In this document: in pieces, positions 6,929 through 15,016 of the stretch
Position numbering within the stretch: the stretch's first letter is position 1
Layout of the letters: each line of letters begins with the position of its first letter
NCBI GenBank assembly: GCA_001839685.1
Contig: MLAK01001251.1
Coordinates: 1 to 19,972 of the forward strand
Reading direction: 5' to 3'
From: Tritrichomonas foetus
Lineage: Eukaryota > Parabasalia > Tritrichomonadida > Tritrichomonadidae
Length of the DNA: 19,972 bases
Position numbers and translations under genes: made by a program
The notes under the pieces: model-generated
The model's input: the letters and a program-made list of their open reading frames with translations, nothing else
Database searches by the model: none
What the model was told of the DNA's origin: nothing

Positions 6929-8806
6929 ATGAAAAAGCACGACAATATTGCAAAGCATCGATTCTCTCTCCCGATTTATAAATGCCGGAAAGAAATTGTT
7001 AATTTAATCGCTAAAAATCAAGCTGTTATTATTATTGGAGAAACCGGATGTGGAAAATCCACTCAAGTTCCACAATTTCTGGTCGATTCTGACGAATTCA
7101 AAGGCTGCTCAATCGCAATTACACAACCACGTAGAGTTTCCGCTTGTTCGCTTGCTCGACGAGTTTCATATGAACGACATTGTAGAATCGGACGAGAGGT
7201 TGGATATAACGTTCGTTTTGATAATCAATCGAGTTCCAAAACCCAAATCAAGTATTTAACAGACGGAATGCTTCTTCGTGAAATTTTGATGGATCGAGAA
7301 TTAAGCGCCTATAAAGTTGTTATTTTAGATGAAATTCACGAACGAACAGTACAAACGGATTTACTTATCGGTCTTCTTCGAGAGCTTCAAAGCCGTCGTG
7401 ATTTGAAATTGGTTCTAATGTCTGCCACACTTCATTGCCAACTCTTTATTGACTTTTTCGATCAGCCACCAATCATTCAAGTTAGTGGCAGGATGTTTCC
7501 AGTGAGTATTTTCTACACTGAACAGCCTGAGTCAGACTACGTTGAAGCTTGTTCAATTTCTATTATTCAATTAAATATGGATTTAGACATGCCTGGTGAT
7601 TTTCTTGTATTTATGACAGGTCAAGAAGAAATTGATGAATTAGGAAATTTACTTCGATCTAAACAAACTGATCCGCCTCTTCATGTTCTCCCTCTTTATG
7701 CTGCACTTCCAATGCACCTCCAACAGAAAGTTTTCGAAGATGCTCCTGAAGGCCATCGAAAAGTGATATTATCTACTAATATTGCAGAAACATCCGTCAC
7801 TATTCCTGGTATTAAATATGTCATTGATAGTGGCTTAGTTAAAATAAAAACATTTAATCCAGTTTCAGGTGTTGAATGTCTTGGATTATCACCAATCGCG
7901 AAAGCTCAAGCAATGCAGCGATCTGGTCGTGCTGGTAGAGAAAGTGCAGGTGCTTGTTTTAGACTTTATACTGAAGATTCATTTTTCGAACTTCAAGATT
8001 CTCCAATTGCTGAAATCCGAAGAGCTGATTTAAGTTCAGTTGTTTTACAACTTTTTGCTCTTGGTATTCAAAATCCATTGAAGTTTAACTTTCTTGAACA
8101 ACCACCTACAAAAATGCTCCAATCATCATTAGAAACAATTTACTCATTAGGTGCACTAGATGATAATGGTGCATTAACTGAAGATGGAAAAATAATGGCA
8201 ACTTTCCCACTGACTCCGAAAATGACAAAAGTTTTACTTCTTGCTTCAAGAGAACATTGTGGATCACAAGCAATCACACTTTTAGCCATGCTTTCATGTG
8301 AAAACTTGTTTGTAGTGCCAAGTGAAAAACGAAAAGAAGCAAATAGACAACATAGACTTTTTGTTGATGCTTCTGGTGATCATATGACCCTTGTAAAAGT
8401 TTATGAAGCTTTTATTAAAGCAAAAGAACCTGAAAAATTCTGTCGAAAGAACTTTTTCAGTCAAAGAGCACTTGAATATGCTGTAAATGTTCGACAACAA
8501 CTTGTTGATGTTGCTAAAGAAATGAATGTTGCTTTGGAAGAAGATGAAGATGACGAAGATGACGAAAGAAAAAATAATAAACTCAGGAAATGTATCGCTG
8601 ATGCTTTACATGAAAATGTGGCAAAATCAATTGATAGTGGTTGTTATCAATGTATTGAAGATGGAACTAAAATTTGGATTCATCCTTCGTCTTTTGCATT
8701 TAAGCAGAATTACAGCTATATTGTGTTCTCAGAAAGAGTACTTACAAAGAAATTATATTCAAGGTGGGTCAGCGAAGCAGATCCTGCTTTATTAGAAGGA
8801 ATGTAA
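6929..8806 (+). CDS. DEAH-family RNA helicase, DHX33-like (DEIH box)
   Basis: 625 aa. Motifs in order: I GETGCGKST (37-45), Ia TQPRRV (65-70), TDGMLLRE (111-118), II DEIH (134-137), III SAT (165-167), then FMTGQEEID, STNIAETSVT, and VI QRSGRAGR (330-337). The winged-helix, ratchet and OB-fold regions follow. Motif VI context and the run KTFNPVSGVECLGLSPIAKA are closest to DHX33 among DEAH helicases, and the protein lacks the long N-terminal extensions of Prp2/16/22. DHX33 in animals acts in rRNA synthesis and translation; Prp43-like ribosome biogenesis is the alternative. Motif II has Ile for Ala, also seen in DHX9, so activity is expected. An acidic insert (EEDEDDEDDE) sits near residues 536-548. 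The ATG has a TCACG initiator-like sequence 13 nt upstream. A 34-bp piece of this gene is duplicated artificially at 6741-6774. Confidence 0.85.
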   Translation: MKKHDNIAKHRFSLPIYKCRKEIVNLIAKNQAVIIIGETGCGKSTQVPQFLVDSDEFKGCSIAITQPRRVSACSLARRVSYERHCRIGREVGYNVRFDNQSSSKTQIKYLTDGMLLREILMDRELSAYKVVILDEIHERTVQTDLLIGLLRELQSRRDLKLVLMSATLHCQLFIDFFDQPPIIQVSGRMFPVSIFYTEQPESDYVEACSISIIQLNMDLDMPGDFLVFMTGQEEIDELGNLLRSKQTDPPLHVLPLYAALPMHLQQKVFEDAPEGHRKVILSTNIAETSVTIPGIKYVIDSGLVKIKTFNPVSGVECLGLSPIAKAQAMQRSGRAGRESAGACFRLYTEDSFFELQDSPIAEIRRADLSSVVLQLFALGIQNPLKFNFLEQPPTKMLQSSLETIYSLGALDDNGALTEDGKIMATFPLTPKMTKVLLLASREHCGSQAITLLAMLSCENLFVVPSEKRKEANRQHRLFVDASGDHMTLVKVYEAFIKAKEPEKFCRKNFFSQRALEYAVNVRQQLVDVAKEMNVALEEDEDDEDDERKNNKLRKCIADALHENVAKSIDSGCYQCIEDGTKIWIHPSSFAFKQNYSYIVFSERVLTKKLYSRWVSEADPALLEGM

Positions 8807-8963
8807 TCTTTCATATGATGATCTATTATTGTTACTAAATATATAATAATAAGATGTAATGCTTAAATATGATATTTTTTTATTGAAAAAACCTTATTCA
8901 TGAAAAATGAGATAATTGAAAATAAATACAAAGTGGAAAAAATGGAATCAATAACACATTTTA
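8807..8963. other. Short convergent spacer
   Basis: 157 bases between the 3' ends of the + strand helicase and the - strand MYCBP-like gene. It is AT-rich and must hold both 3' processing signals. No hairpin stands out. Confidence 0.5.
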
Positions 8964-9287
8964 TTACTCATCACCTTCACCATTAAGTTCTTTATTTAAT
9001 TCGTTTAATTTGGCTTGGAGTTCTGTTAATTTTTCACTCAATTTCGCATTTTCTGTATTAATGGTGTTAATATCGAAACCATCGAGTCTGGAGAAATATT
9101 TTTGGCAGTAATCCAAAGTTTCTTCTTGGCCAACTGGCTTTTCGTTGGATTCGTATAATTCCACAAGCATTTTTGTGAGAATCTCCATCATTCCCTTTTC
9201 TTCTAAATATTGACGAAATTTTTCTTTTCTTGCGTTATTTTCGGGGGTGTCTTCCTCTTCTCGTTTCGGGGAAATTGGATTCGACAT
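8964..9287 (-). CDS. MYCBP/AMY-1-like protein (FAP174 type)
   Basis: 107 aa, matching the usual length of c-Myc-binding protein (about 103 aa). Residues 20-50 carry its hallmark: K-x-x-F-R-x-Y-L-E-x-x-G-x-x-x-x-L-T-K-x-L-V-x-L-Y-E-x-x-E-K-P. Helix 75-105 is a coiled coil rich in L, E and K (ENAKLSEKLTELQAKLNEL). The N-terminal 18 residues are an acidic linker specific to this protein. In animals MYCBP binds Myc and AKAPs. In Chlamydomonas the homologue FAP174 is an axonemal radial-spoke-associated protein that docks with AKAP-like partners. In a flagellate with no obvious Myc, and with IFT121 and a SAXO-like gene nearby, the axonemal role is the better inference. An initiator TCATT lies 22 nt upstream on the - strand. 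Confidence 0.78.
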   Translation of the reverse strand: MSNPISPKREEEDTPENNARKEKFRQYLEEKGMMEILTKMLVELYESNEKPVGQEETLDYCQKYFSRLDGFDINTINTENAKLSEKLTELQAKLNELNKELNGEGDE

Positions 9288-9740
9288 ATGTTTCCGTTAT
9301 TTAATTAATGAAATGTGATATGAAAAGCATCAATCTCTTCAAATGAATAGGATATCATTTTCCATACTAACATTAAAATTATACCTTTCTAAATGCAAAT
9401 ATGATATTTAAGTATGAATATCTCTTCAATTCTACATCCTACAGTTTTTAAAAGCATCATTAAATCAACACCCAAATGATCAGTTGGCTGTTGTTCGATG
9501 CTTAAAATAAACAAATTTAGAAATTATAAAATATTTTATTTTATCATAAAATAGAGCATCTATTTCATAAATGTGATCATCAGATGCAATTCGATCAGAA
9601 ATACAAAATACAAAATTTACAAGGGCATAGTGAATTACAACCAATTTCTAATAAAAATATCTATACAATTTACCGCATGAACCACAAAAAATGGTTAAAT
9701 TTTTCATCATTTTCTTACAAAATTCTTAAAAAACACGAAT
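9288..9740. other. Spacer with the MYCBP-like promoter
   Basis: 453 bases between the start of the MYCBP-like gene and the 3' end of the Myb gene, both on the - strand. It contains the initiator-like motif at 9307-9311. An ORF on the + strand running into the Myb 3' end (9584-9880) is a shadow. Nothing else was recognised. Confidence 0.6.
9307..9311 (-). promoter_or_regulatory. Initiator-like motif of the MYCBP-like gene
   Basis: On the - strand this reads TCATT with the +1 A opposite 9309, giving a leader of about 22 nt. It fits the trichomonad Inr consensus. Confidence 0.45.
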
Positions 9741-10352
9741 TTAAATTACTTTTGTATAAGGAAGATGAGGAACTTGTGTTTGACAAGGTTGGTTGTTTTG
9801 TTGTTGTTGAAAATTTCGAATTTGTTGTTGATTCAATTGCTGGAATGCATGAATCGTTGGCGGCACAATTATTGGATTAATTCTGGCTTGAATAACTGGC
9901 TCGATAGCCGGCTGTGGGATAGAATAAACGTTCGTTATTCGTCTGGAGTGTCTTAAATGCCAACTCCAACGATTCCGTAAAGAGATTGTCGATCTTCCTT
10001 TCATTCGATTTGCGATCATTGACCATTTGTTCCCAAACTGTGCGTGCAGCATTTTCAGCTGTTCGTCCTCTTCAGCTGTCCACGGCTGCTTTGCCAAGTC
10101 TGGATTCAATATTCCGGCCCATCTCTCGCGGCATTGTTTTCCGGTCCGACCGACGACTTCGGCCGAAATAACGCACCAATTGCTAGTTCCATGCTTATCG
10201 ACTGCCTGCAGAAGGAGTTGATCTTCTGCTGGAGTCCACATTGATTTTCGATATAACGGTTTTTTCGGTTGGGATTCGGTTGACTGAACTTTAATGACGG
10301 ATTGAATCGGTATTTGAGTGATTGGACAGTTGCTTGGCGGCAGGTTGCTCAT
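9741..10352 (-). CDS. R2R3-type Myb DNA-binding protein
   Basis: 203 aa with two SANT/Myb repeats. R2 spans 36-82 with tryptophans W39, W59 and W78. R3 spans 88-134 with W91, W110 and W129. The regular Trp spacing (about 19-20) and the recognition helices (TGKQCRERW and STISLRNRW) mark a sequence-specific binder. Residues 170-190 are Gln/Asn-rich with a QQQQNNQ run, typical of an activation or assembly tail. In trichomonads, R2R3 Mybs bind MRE elements (AAC-N-G core) and control genes such as ap65-1 in response to iron. Which genes this one controls is unknown. An initiator TCATT lies 12 nt upstream, and an 8-bp-arm palindrome lies 72-101 bp upstream of the start codon. Confidence 0.88.
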   Translation of the reverse strand: MSNLPPSNCPITQIPIQSVIKVQSTESQPKKPLYRKSMWTPAEDQLLLQAVDKHGTSNWCVISAEVVGRTGKQCRERWAGILNPDLAKQPWTAEEDEQLKMLHAQFGNKWSMIANRMKGRSTISLRNRWSWHLRHSRRITNVYSIPQPAIEPVIQARINPIIVPPTIHAFQQLNQQQIRNFQQQQNNQPCQTQVPHLPYTKVI

Positions 10353-10361
10353 GTAGAAGGA

Positions 10362-10366
10362 AATGA
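10362..10366 (-). promoter_or_regulatory. Initiator-like motif of the Myb gene
   Basis: On the - strand it reads TCATT, with the +1 A opposite 10364 and a leader of 12 nt before the Myb ATG. Confidence 0.5.
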
Positions 10367-10423
10367 CAAAAAAGTTATTTGGAATTCAAATTTGATAAAA
10401 ATATTGTGTGACTATTCTATGAA

Positions 10424-10453
10424 ACGGGTAACTTTTTCATCCAAATTACCCGT
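10424..10453. promoter_or_regulatory. Palindrome ACGGGTAA-N14-TTACCCGT
   Basis: Perfect 8-bp arms at 10424-10431 and 10446-10453, unusually GC-rich for this spacer, 72-101 bp upstream of the Myb start. Each arm contains AACGGG or its complement, near the Myb core (Y)AACNG. It could be a dimer site, perhaps autoregulatory. That role is inference. Confidence 0.3.
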
Positions 10454-10938
10454 CATCTACCTTCAAAAAGCTAAGATCATTGTATACATATCAAAGATTT
10501 TAATAACTGAAGATATTGATTTCACAATATTTTTTCACTATGAAAATATTGAAAATTAATGCAATTTTGAAATATTTTCTATTATTGGTGTTTTTTTGAA
10601 TAGGCTTCACCATTTTTTCACAATAAAACGATAATCAAATTTCAAAAATCAGAGAATAACTATCTTTTTCAATCATTTTTCTTACTATCGTCTGTAATCT
10701 GAAACATATATCTGGGGAACCCCATCTCCTTCAAATCAAAAAGTGTATTTGAGATCAAGTGATTCTCTTCTTTCCTCAAAAAATTCTTCATAATTCACTC
10801 CATTTTTTTTTCGACAAATGATTAAAATGTTGAAGAAAATAAAAACCTATTGAATAGATTATGCAAAAGAATGCAATAAATATATTGACATTGTTATTAA
10901 TAATAAATTTATTGACAAAATCATAATCAAAATATTTT

Positions 10939-12381
10939 CTAAAATATCTTTGGCTTACAAATTTCTTGGAAGTAAGTTGTCTTAAATCTATCCTTCTTCG
11001 CGTTCGTTGAATCTAAATCAAAGTGAGTCTGTCTGAAGTATGTTCCATCAATTTTATCTGGTCGGTAATATCCAATTGGTACCTTTTCATCTGGATCTGT
11101 TGGAGATTCTGCGAATTGGTCCCAAGCGCCACCAACTGCAAATCCAGTGCCTTTCAATAAATGCAAGTTAGTTGCCATTGATGCTGGTCTTCCTTTGCCC
11201 GCTTCCTTGTTTGCATCTTGGCTGGTTGTTCGATAGTTTGTATTTTCACCACCCAAGAATAAATGATCGCTTCTAGCATCAACGAAATCATCTGTTCTTG
11301 GTCTTTGGTTTTTATCGAATCTTCCAAGAAGATCTCCTGAAGTTGTATTGAATGTCATTTCACCATTTCCTTTAAAGACAACATTTGAAGTTTGTAAATC
11401 GATGAAATTCGGTTTTGGCTTTTCTTTTGCAACTGCGAATTTATTTCTTTCCCAATTGTCAGGATCATGGCCAGTATCCCAGTGAGTTGAACGTAAATCA
11501 TTTTGATCAATTTTATTCTGGATGGCTTTTCGGTTTTGATAATCGTGTATATTTGTTGTTTCCCACTTTCCTGCAGCTGGCCCGTGATCACTGAATTGTG
11601 CACAAGGTGGTGCTTTAAATGATTCTGGTCTCGGTCCACCTTTTCTTCCATTCTTCAAGCCATCATTCATCGTTGTTGTGTATTTCAATTTATCATAACC
11701 AACATCGAAGTGCTTTTGGAGAACGTCTGGCTTCTCTGGATCAGAAACAGTTGGAAACTTATCTTTTTTATGAAGGGCTTTTGTGTGTGGACCAACACCA
11801 GCTTCTTTATCAAACTCTACACTGGATTTCTTAAGTTTATTATTAACAAGATCAGCCCTTTCACCAACGTGCGGCTTGAAATTCATGGAATAATTGGTTT
11901 CATATGATCCGGGGTCATCACCAAAAAAGAAATGGGCACTACGAGCATCACTTGATCTCTCTTTGGCTTGAGTGTTATCATAAGCTGGACGATTATGGAT
12001 CGCCTCTTGCATGGAAAGATGTGCGGTGGTGTCCAAAGGGCCAGAATCGTCATGCGGCATAAAATCAGAAGGTGGGATTGGCTTTGCAATTTCTGGGATT
12101 GCCGTTTTATCATAACTTCGATTAAAATAATGGCCATAGTTTGTTTTAGTCATTTCATCTTCTGTTGGAGCAAGGTTACCTCCTCCAATGTGGATTCCCG
12201 TTTTAGGTGGACCGAAAGAAGAGCGAGCGCCGATTGGATGTCGAACATAGGTATCGTTGTAAAGGGTATTCCATGAATCTCCTGTTTCTTTTTGTGGAAC
12301 TGAATCACAATAGCATTTATATTTGATATCTTCAGTGTCACTTCTTGGTTCAATCGGGCGGAATTTATATCTTGTTTCCAT
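10939..12381 (-). CDS. Repetitive protein, probably axonemal (SAXO/TEX45-like)
   Basis: 480 aa, hydrophilic, rich in D, K, G, N and P, with no transmembrane segment or enzyme motif. It contains about five degenerate copies of a motif [S/T/K]-x-H-[F/L/W]-x-x-G-x(3-5)-[Y/W]-x-[T/R]: at 148-163, 223-236, 298-313, 371-386 and 452-470. The last copy lacks the Gly. Between them lie Pro/Gly-rich linkers such as GKGRPASM and GVGPHT. Short H-F-x-x-G / Y-x-T repeats in low-complexity linkers are typical of SAXO-type, TEX45-like microtubule inner or lumen-lining proteins of cilia. This is a family-style resemblance, not a firm orthologue call. The neighbourhood (MYCBP/FAP174-like, IFT121) fits a flagellar role. 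No clear initiator motif is visible near the ATG. I cannot exclude a different cytoskeletal repeat protein. Confidence 0.5.
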   Translation of the reverse strand: METRYKFRPIEPRSDTEDIKYKCYCDSVPQKETGDSWNTLYNDTYVRHPIGARSSFGPPKTGIHIGGGNLAPTEDEMTKTNYGHYFNRSYDKTAIPEIAKPIPPSDFMPHDDSGPLDTTAHLSMQEAIHNRPAYDNTQAKERSSDARSAHFFFGDDPGSYETNYSMNFKPHVGERADLVNNKLKKSSVEFDKEAGVGPHTKALHKKDKFPTVSDPEKPDVLQKHFDVGYDKLKYTTTMNDGLKNGRKGGPRPESFKAPPCAQFSDHGPAAGKWETTNIHDYQNRKAIQNKIDQNDLRSTHWDTGHDPDNWERNKFAVAKEKPKPNFIDLQTSNVVFKGNGEMTFNTTSGDLLGRFDKNQRPRTDDFVDARSDHLFLGGENTNYRTTSQDANKEAGKGRPASMATNLHLLKGTGFAVGGAWDQFAESPTDPDEKVPIGYYRPDKIDGTYFRQTHFDLDSTNAKKDRFKTTYFQEICKPKIF

Positions 12382-13542
12382 TTTTTAAATTCGTAATAAC
12401 GTATTTTTAGAATATTTTCTATGTGTTGACCATTTATAATCACAATAATCATTTGAGAATGACTTCTAGGATTTTGAAATATAAGTATCTTCGCATTATA
12501 TAAATAATTTATTATATAAACTGTTTAATTAACATTAAAATGAGATTGACATAACAATAAATTAGAGTATATAGTAAATTAAGCAAAATGATAATCTAGT
12601 CGCATTGTTGAGTCAACAGGAATTCCTAAATGTAGTGTAAAAGAAGAAAATAAGTAGTTTTGAAACAATTTACTAGAAATCAATCCGAGAAGAGAAAAAA
12701 AATGAAATGATGATGGAATATTCGCTGAATCATTTCGAAATCAATCGTGTTTTATTTTTCTTCTAACAAAATGAGGTAAAACAGAAATTATGTTTAGAAA
12801 ATGATGAAATTAGGTAAAAATTATAATTTGATCATTTCGAGTTTTCAATTTCATCTTCCTTTCGATTGACAACCGCTGCTTTTAATGTATTAGACAAAGA
12901 AATGAATGATACAATTCGCGAAATCGCATGTCAATCAATTAGAAATGGAATCGAAAAAAGAAAAATATGGAAATAGCGATAATAAACAGTTGAAACAAGA
13001 TCGTGTATCATTCCTCTGATGAATATTATATGACGAAATTGATTTTGTTTTGATTATAAAATTGCTCAAGATGGAATAATGAACATAAAATGATCCTTTT
13101 CAAAAAGTGACGAGAATTTGCTGTATTCAAATTAATCTTTGAAAAAATAAAATCCTTCATTAGCATGATTGAAACGCTTGTAAATTGAATACATCACATC
13201 GAATTTCTGGAATTAATATTTAGGACGTGTTAAAAATGCATTTCCAGAGGAAAAAGACATAATGTGAAACGATGAGTATTGAGATATGATAAAATAATTC
13301 CTCAACTAATTTCAGTACCTTATTGAAAAATTAATGTGATTTGATACGTTTTCTGTATATTGAAAATCAATTATATTTAGAATTCTTTGAGAATTTTTGA
13401 AAAATCCTTTTGCATGCTTTACATTATCATACAAAATTATTCAATGATAACCGTATAAAAAATGAGAACTTCATATTTCTCATAGAAAAAATTGAATTGA
13501 TTCTCACAACCAAAAAATCAGAAAAATTAAGAATATTTCTGG
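12382..13542. other. 1.16-kb gene-free divergent intergenic region
   Basis: It separates the - strand SAXO-like gene from the + strand kinase, so it carries both promoters. It is AT-rich and holds no long ORF. I looked for tRNA T-loop signatures, spliceosomal RNA motifs and direct repeats and saw none I would defend. It contains many ATGA/TGAT words, including a TGATGA box C-like string near 13017, without a matching box D context. It is the longest empty stretch before the 3' mobile-element region. Confidence 0.6.
13504..13508 (+). promoter_or_regulatory. Initiator-like motif of the kinase gene
   Basis: TCACA with the putative +1 A at 13506, 37 nt before the ATG. It fits TCA(Y)(W), but in AT-rich sequence such a short match is weak evidence. 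Confidence 0.3.
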
Positions 13543-14649
13543 ATGTCAACAGCAGCAACTAATAATACCAATGTTGTTCGAAGTTCCTCCTTGCCATTTG
13601 TTCTAAATGGCTACAATTTTTTAACGCTGATCGGAAAAGGTGGTTTCGCTGAAGTTTTCTTGGTTATCAATATGAAATATAACAAACAATTTGTCGCCAA
13701 AGTGATGACCTATGACGAATCTAAGATAGACACGTTTGAGTCGGAAGTTCAAGCCCTTTGCAAATTAAATCATCCGAATATTATTCGAATTTATGATCAC
13801 TTCAAAATTAATTCACAGATTTTTATGATTTTAGAATTTTGCTCGAAAGGATCTCTTCACAACGAATTAACAATTACGAAAGGACTCAGCTACAAACGCT
13901 TTTTGGAGCTATCGAAAGAAATCGTCAGCGCATTAGTTTACTGCCACTCAAAAGGGATCGCTCATCGTGACATCAAACCCGGAAACGTTTTGATTGATGA
14001 TTTTTATCACACAAAATTGGCGGATTTTGGATTAAGTCTATCGAATTTGCTCGACGGTAAGCTCCAAACAAAATTTGGTGGTAGTTATGAATATACTGCG
14101 CCTGAAATCTTTCAGAAAAAGCCGCACGATCCAAAAGCTGGCGATGTTTGGGCATTAGGTGTAATGTTTGCCACAATGGTGACCGGCGTGATACCCTGGA
14201 AGGCGGATTCGCTTGGCGAATTAAAAGAAAGAGTGGCAAAAGGAAAATTAACGTTCGCCAAGCAACTTCCTAGCAAGCTAGAAGACTTAGTTCGAAAAAT
14301 GGTCGTCGTTGATCCAAAAGCACGTTTAACCATGGAAGAAGTCGCGAAACATCCTGTGTTTAGTGACTACGTTTCAGTAATTCGGCCAATCTCTCAGCCG
14401 AAAAAGATTCTTTGGGATCAGATTTCTAGAAAATCTGACCAAGTCGATGAATCGTGTGATATAATGCCAGAAAACATTTTTGAAATGCCAACAGACGTTA
14501 ATGTGATGACTTCCGTTCGAGCTGTTCAAACAGCCTTCCTGCATGGAAATATTAAACAAAACAAAATGATATCAAACAGATTCTACAAAAGAAAAAGTTC
14601 TGATTTGACTTTTATAGATTTTCCTGATGAAGTTAAAGAAGTGATGTAA
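13543..14649 (+). CDS. Serine/threonine protein kinase, CAMK-like
   Basis: 368 aa. Kinase domain at about 24-270 with all catalytic elements: Gly loop GKGGFAEV (31-38), ATP-anchoring K53, HRDIKPGN catalytic loop (141-148), DFG (161-163), APE (186-188) and a following GDVWALGVMFATMVTG helix. The loop K-P and the GGSYEYTAPE activation segment are of the Ser/Thr type, closest in style to the CAMK/SNF1-like kinases that are hugely expanded in trichomonads. Residues 270-368 form a basic, Ser-rich tail with no recognised regulatory domain (no UBA, no calmodulin motif I would trust). It is predicted to be active. Substrates and pathway cannot be inferred. Confidence 0.88.
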   Translation: MSTAATNNTNVVRSSSLPFVLNGYNFLTLIGKGGFAEVFLVINMKYNKQFVAKVMTYDESKIDTFESEVQALCKLNHPNIIRIYDHFKINSQIFMILEFCSKGSLHNELTITKGLSYKRFLELSKEIVSALVYCHSKGIAHRDIKPGNVLIDDFYHTKLADFGLSLSNLLDGKLQTKFGGSYEYTAPEIFQKKPHDPKAGDVWALGVMFATMVTGVIPWKADSLGELKERVAKGKLTFAKQLPSKLEDLVRKMVVVDPKARLTMEEVAKHPVFSDYVSVIRPISQPKKILWDQISRKSDQVDESCDIMPENIFEMPTDVNVMTSVRAVQTAFLHGNIKQNKMISNRFYKRKSSDLTFIDFPDEVKEVM

Positions 14650-15016
14650 ATATTTCGAAATTTTTGGCGATTTCATGAAATTTATGATTTGCGCTCATTG
14701 TTTGTTTTTATTAAAAATATCGGTATTTAGTGAACATTATTTCTTTTTCTTTCTTTATTAATTATTTATAAATTATAATTTATTATACCATAGTAATCAA
14801 CAAAAAGAATTTTTTTTGGAATTTCAGATTTCTGATTTTCTACATATTTCCAAAATCGCCATTTATAATTTATTATGTTTTATTTATGTAATATAGATGT
14901 ATTAATCATTTTGAATGTTATGGGTTGAGTTACGACTTGTAATGTTGATATTCATGATATGAACTTTAATTGGCCTCATACATTCAAAAATTGACTGTAA
15001 AATAAACGTAATTGGA
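14650..15016. other. Spacer before IFT121
   Basis: 367 bases holding the kinase 3' flank and the IFT121 promoter region. The word TATAATTTATTAT occurs twice locally (near 14775 and 14866), which I attribute to base composition. A TCATA initiator-like match at 14976-14980 lies 39 nt before the ATG. Confidence 0.6.
14976..14980 (+). promoter_or_regulatory. Initiator-like motif of IFT121
   Basis: TCATA with the putative +1 A at 14978, giving a 39-nt leader. It fits the trichomonad Inr. Confidence 0.4.

Larger units (their letters stand above)
10353..10938. other. Spacer upstream of the Myb gene
   Basis: 586 bases. Nearest the Myb gene are its initiator and the ACGGGTAA palindrome. The remainder includes the 3' flank of the SAXO-like gene and is featureless AT-rich DNA with several T-runs. 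A + strand ORF starting at 10302 ends at 10559 with no domain. Confidence 0.6.

Noticed and set aside
9584..9880. 98-codon + strand ORF
   Set aside because: Its second half is antisense to the Myb C-terminal Gln/Asn-rich tail, and the rest is spacer-like.
12382..13542. Possible snoRNA or snRNA in the long spacer
   Set aside because: A TGATGA string is present but without a paired box D, guide region or terminal stem.
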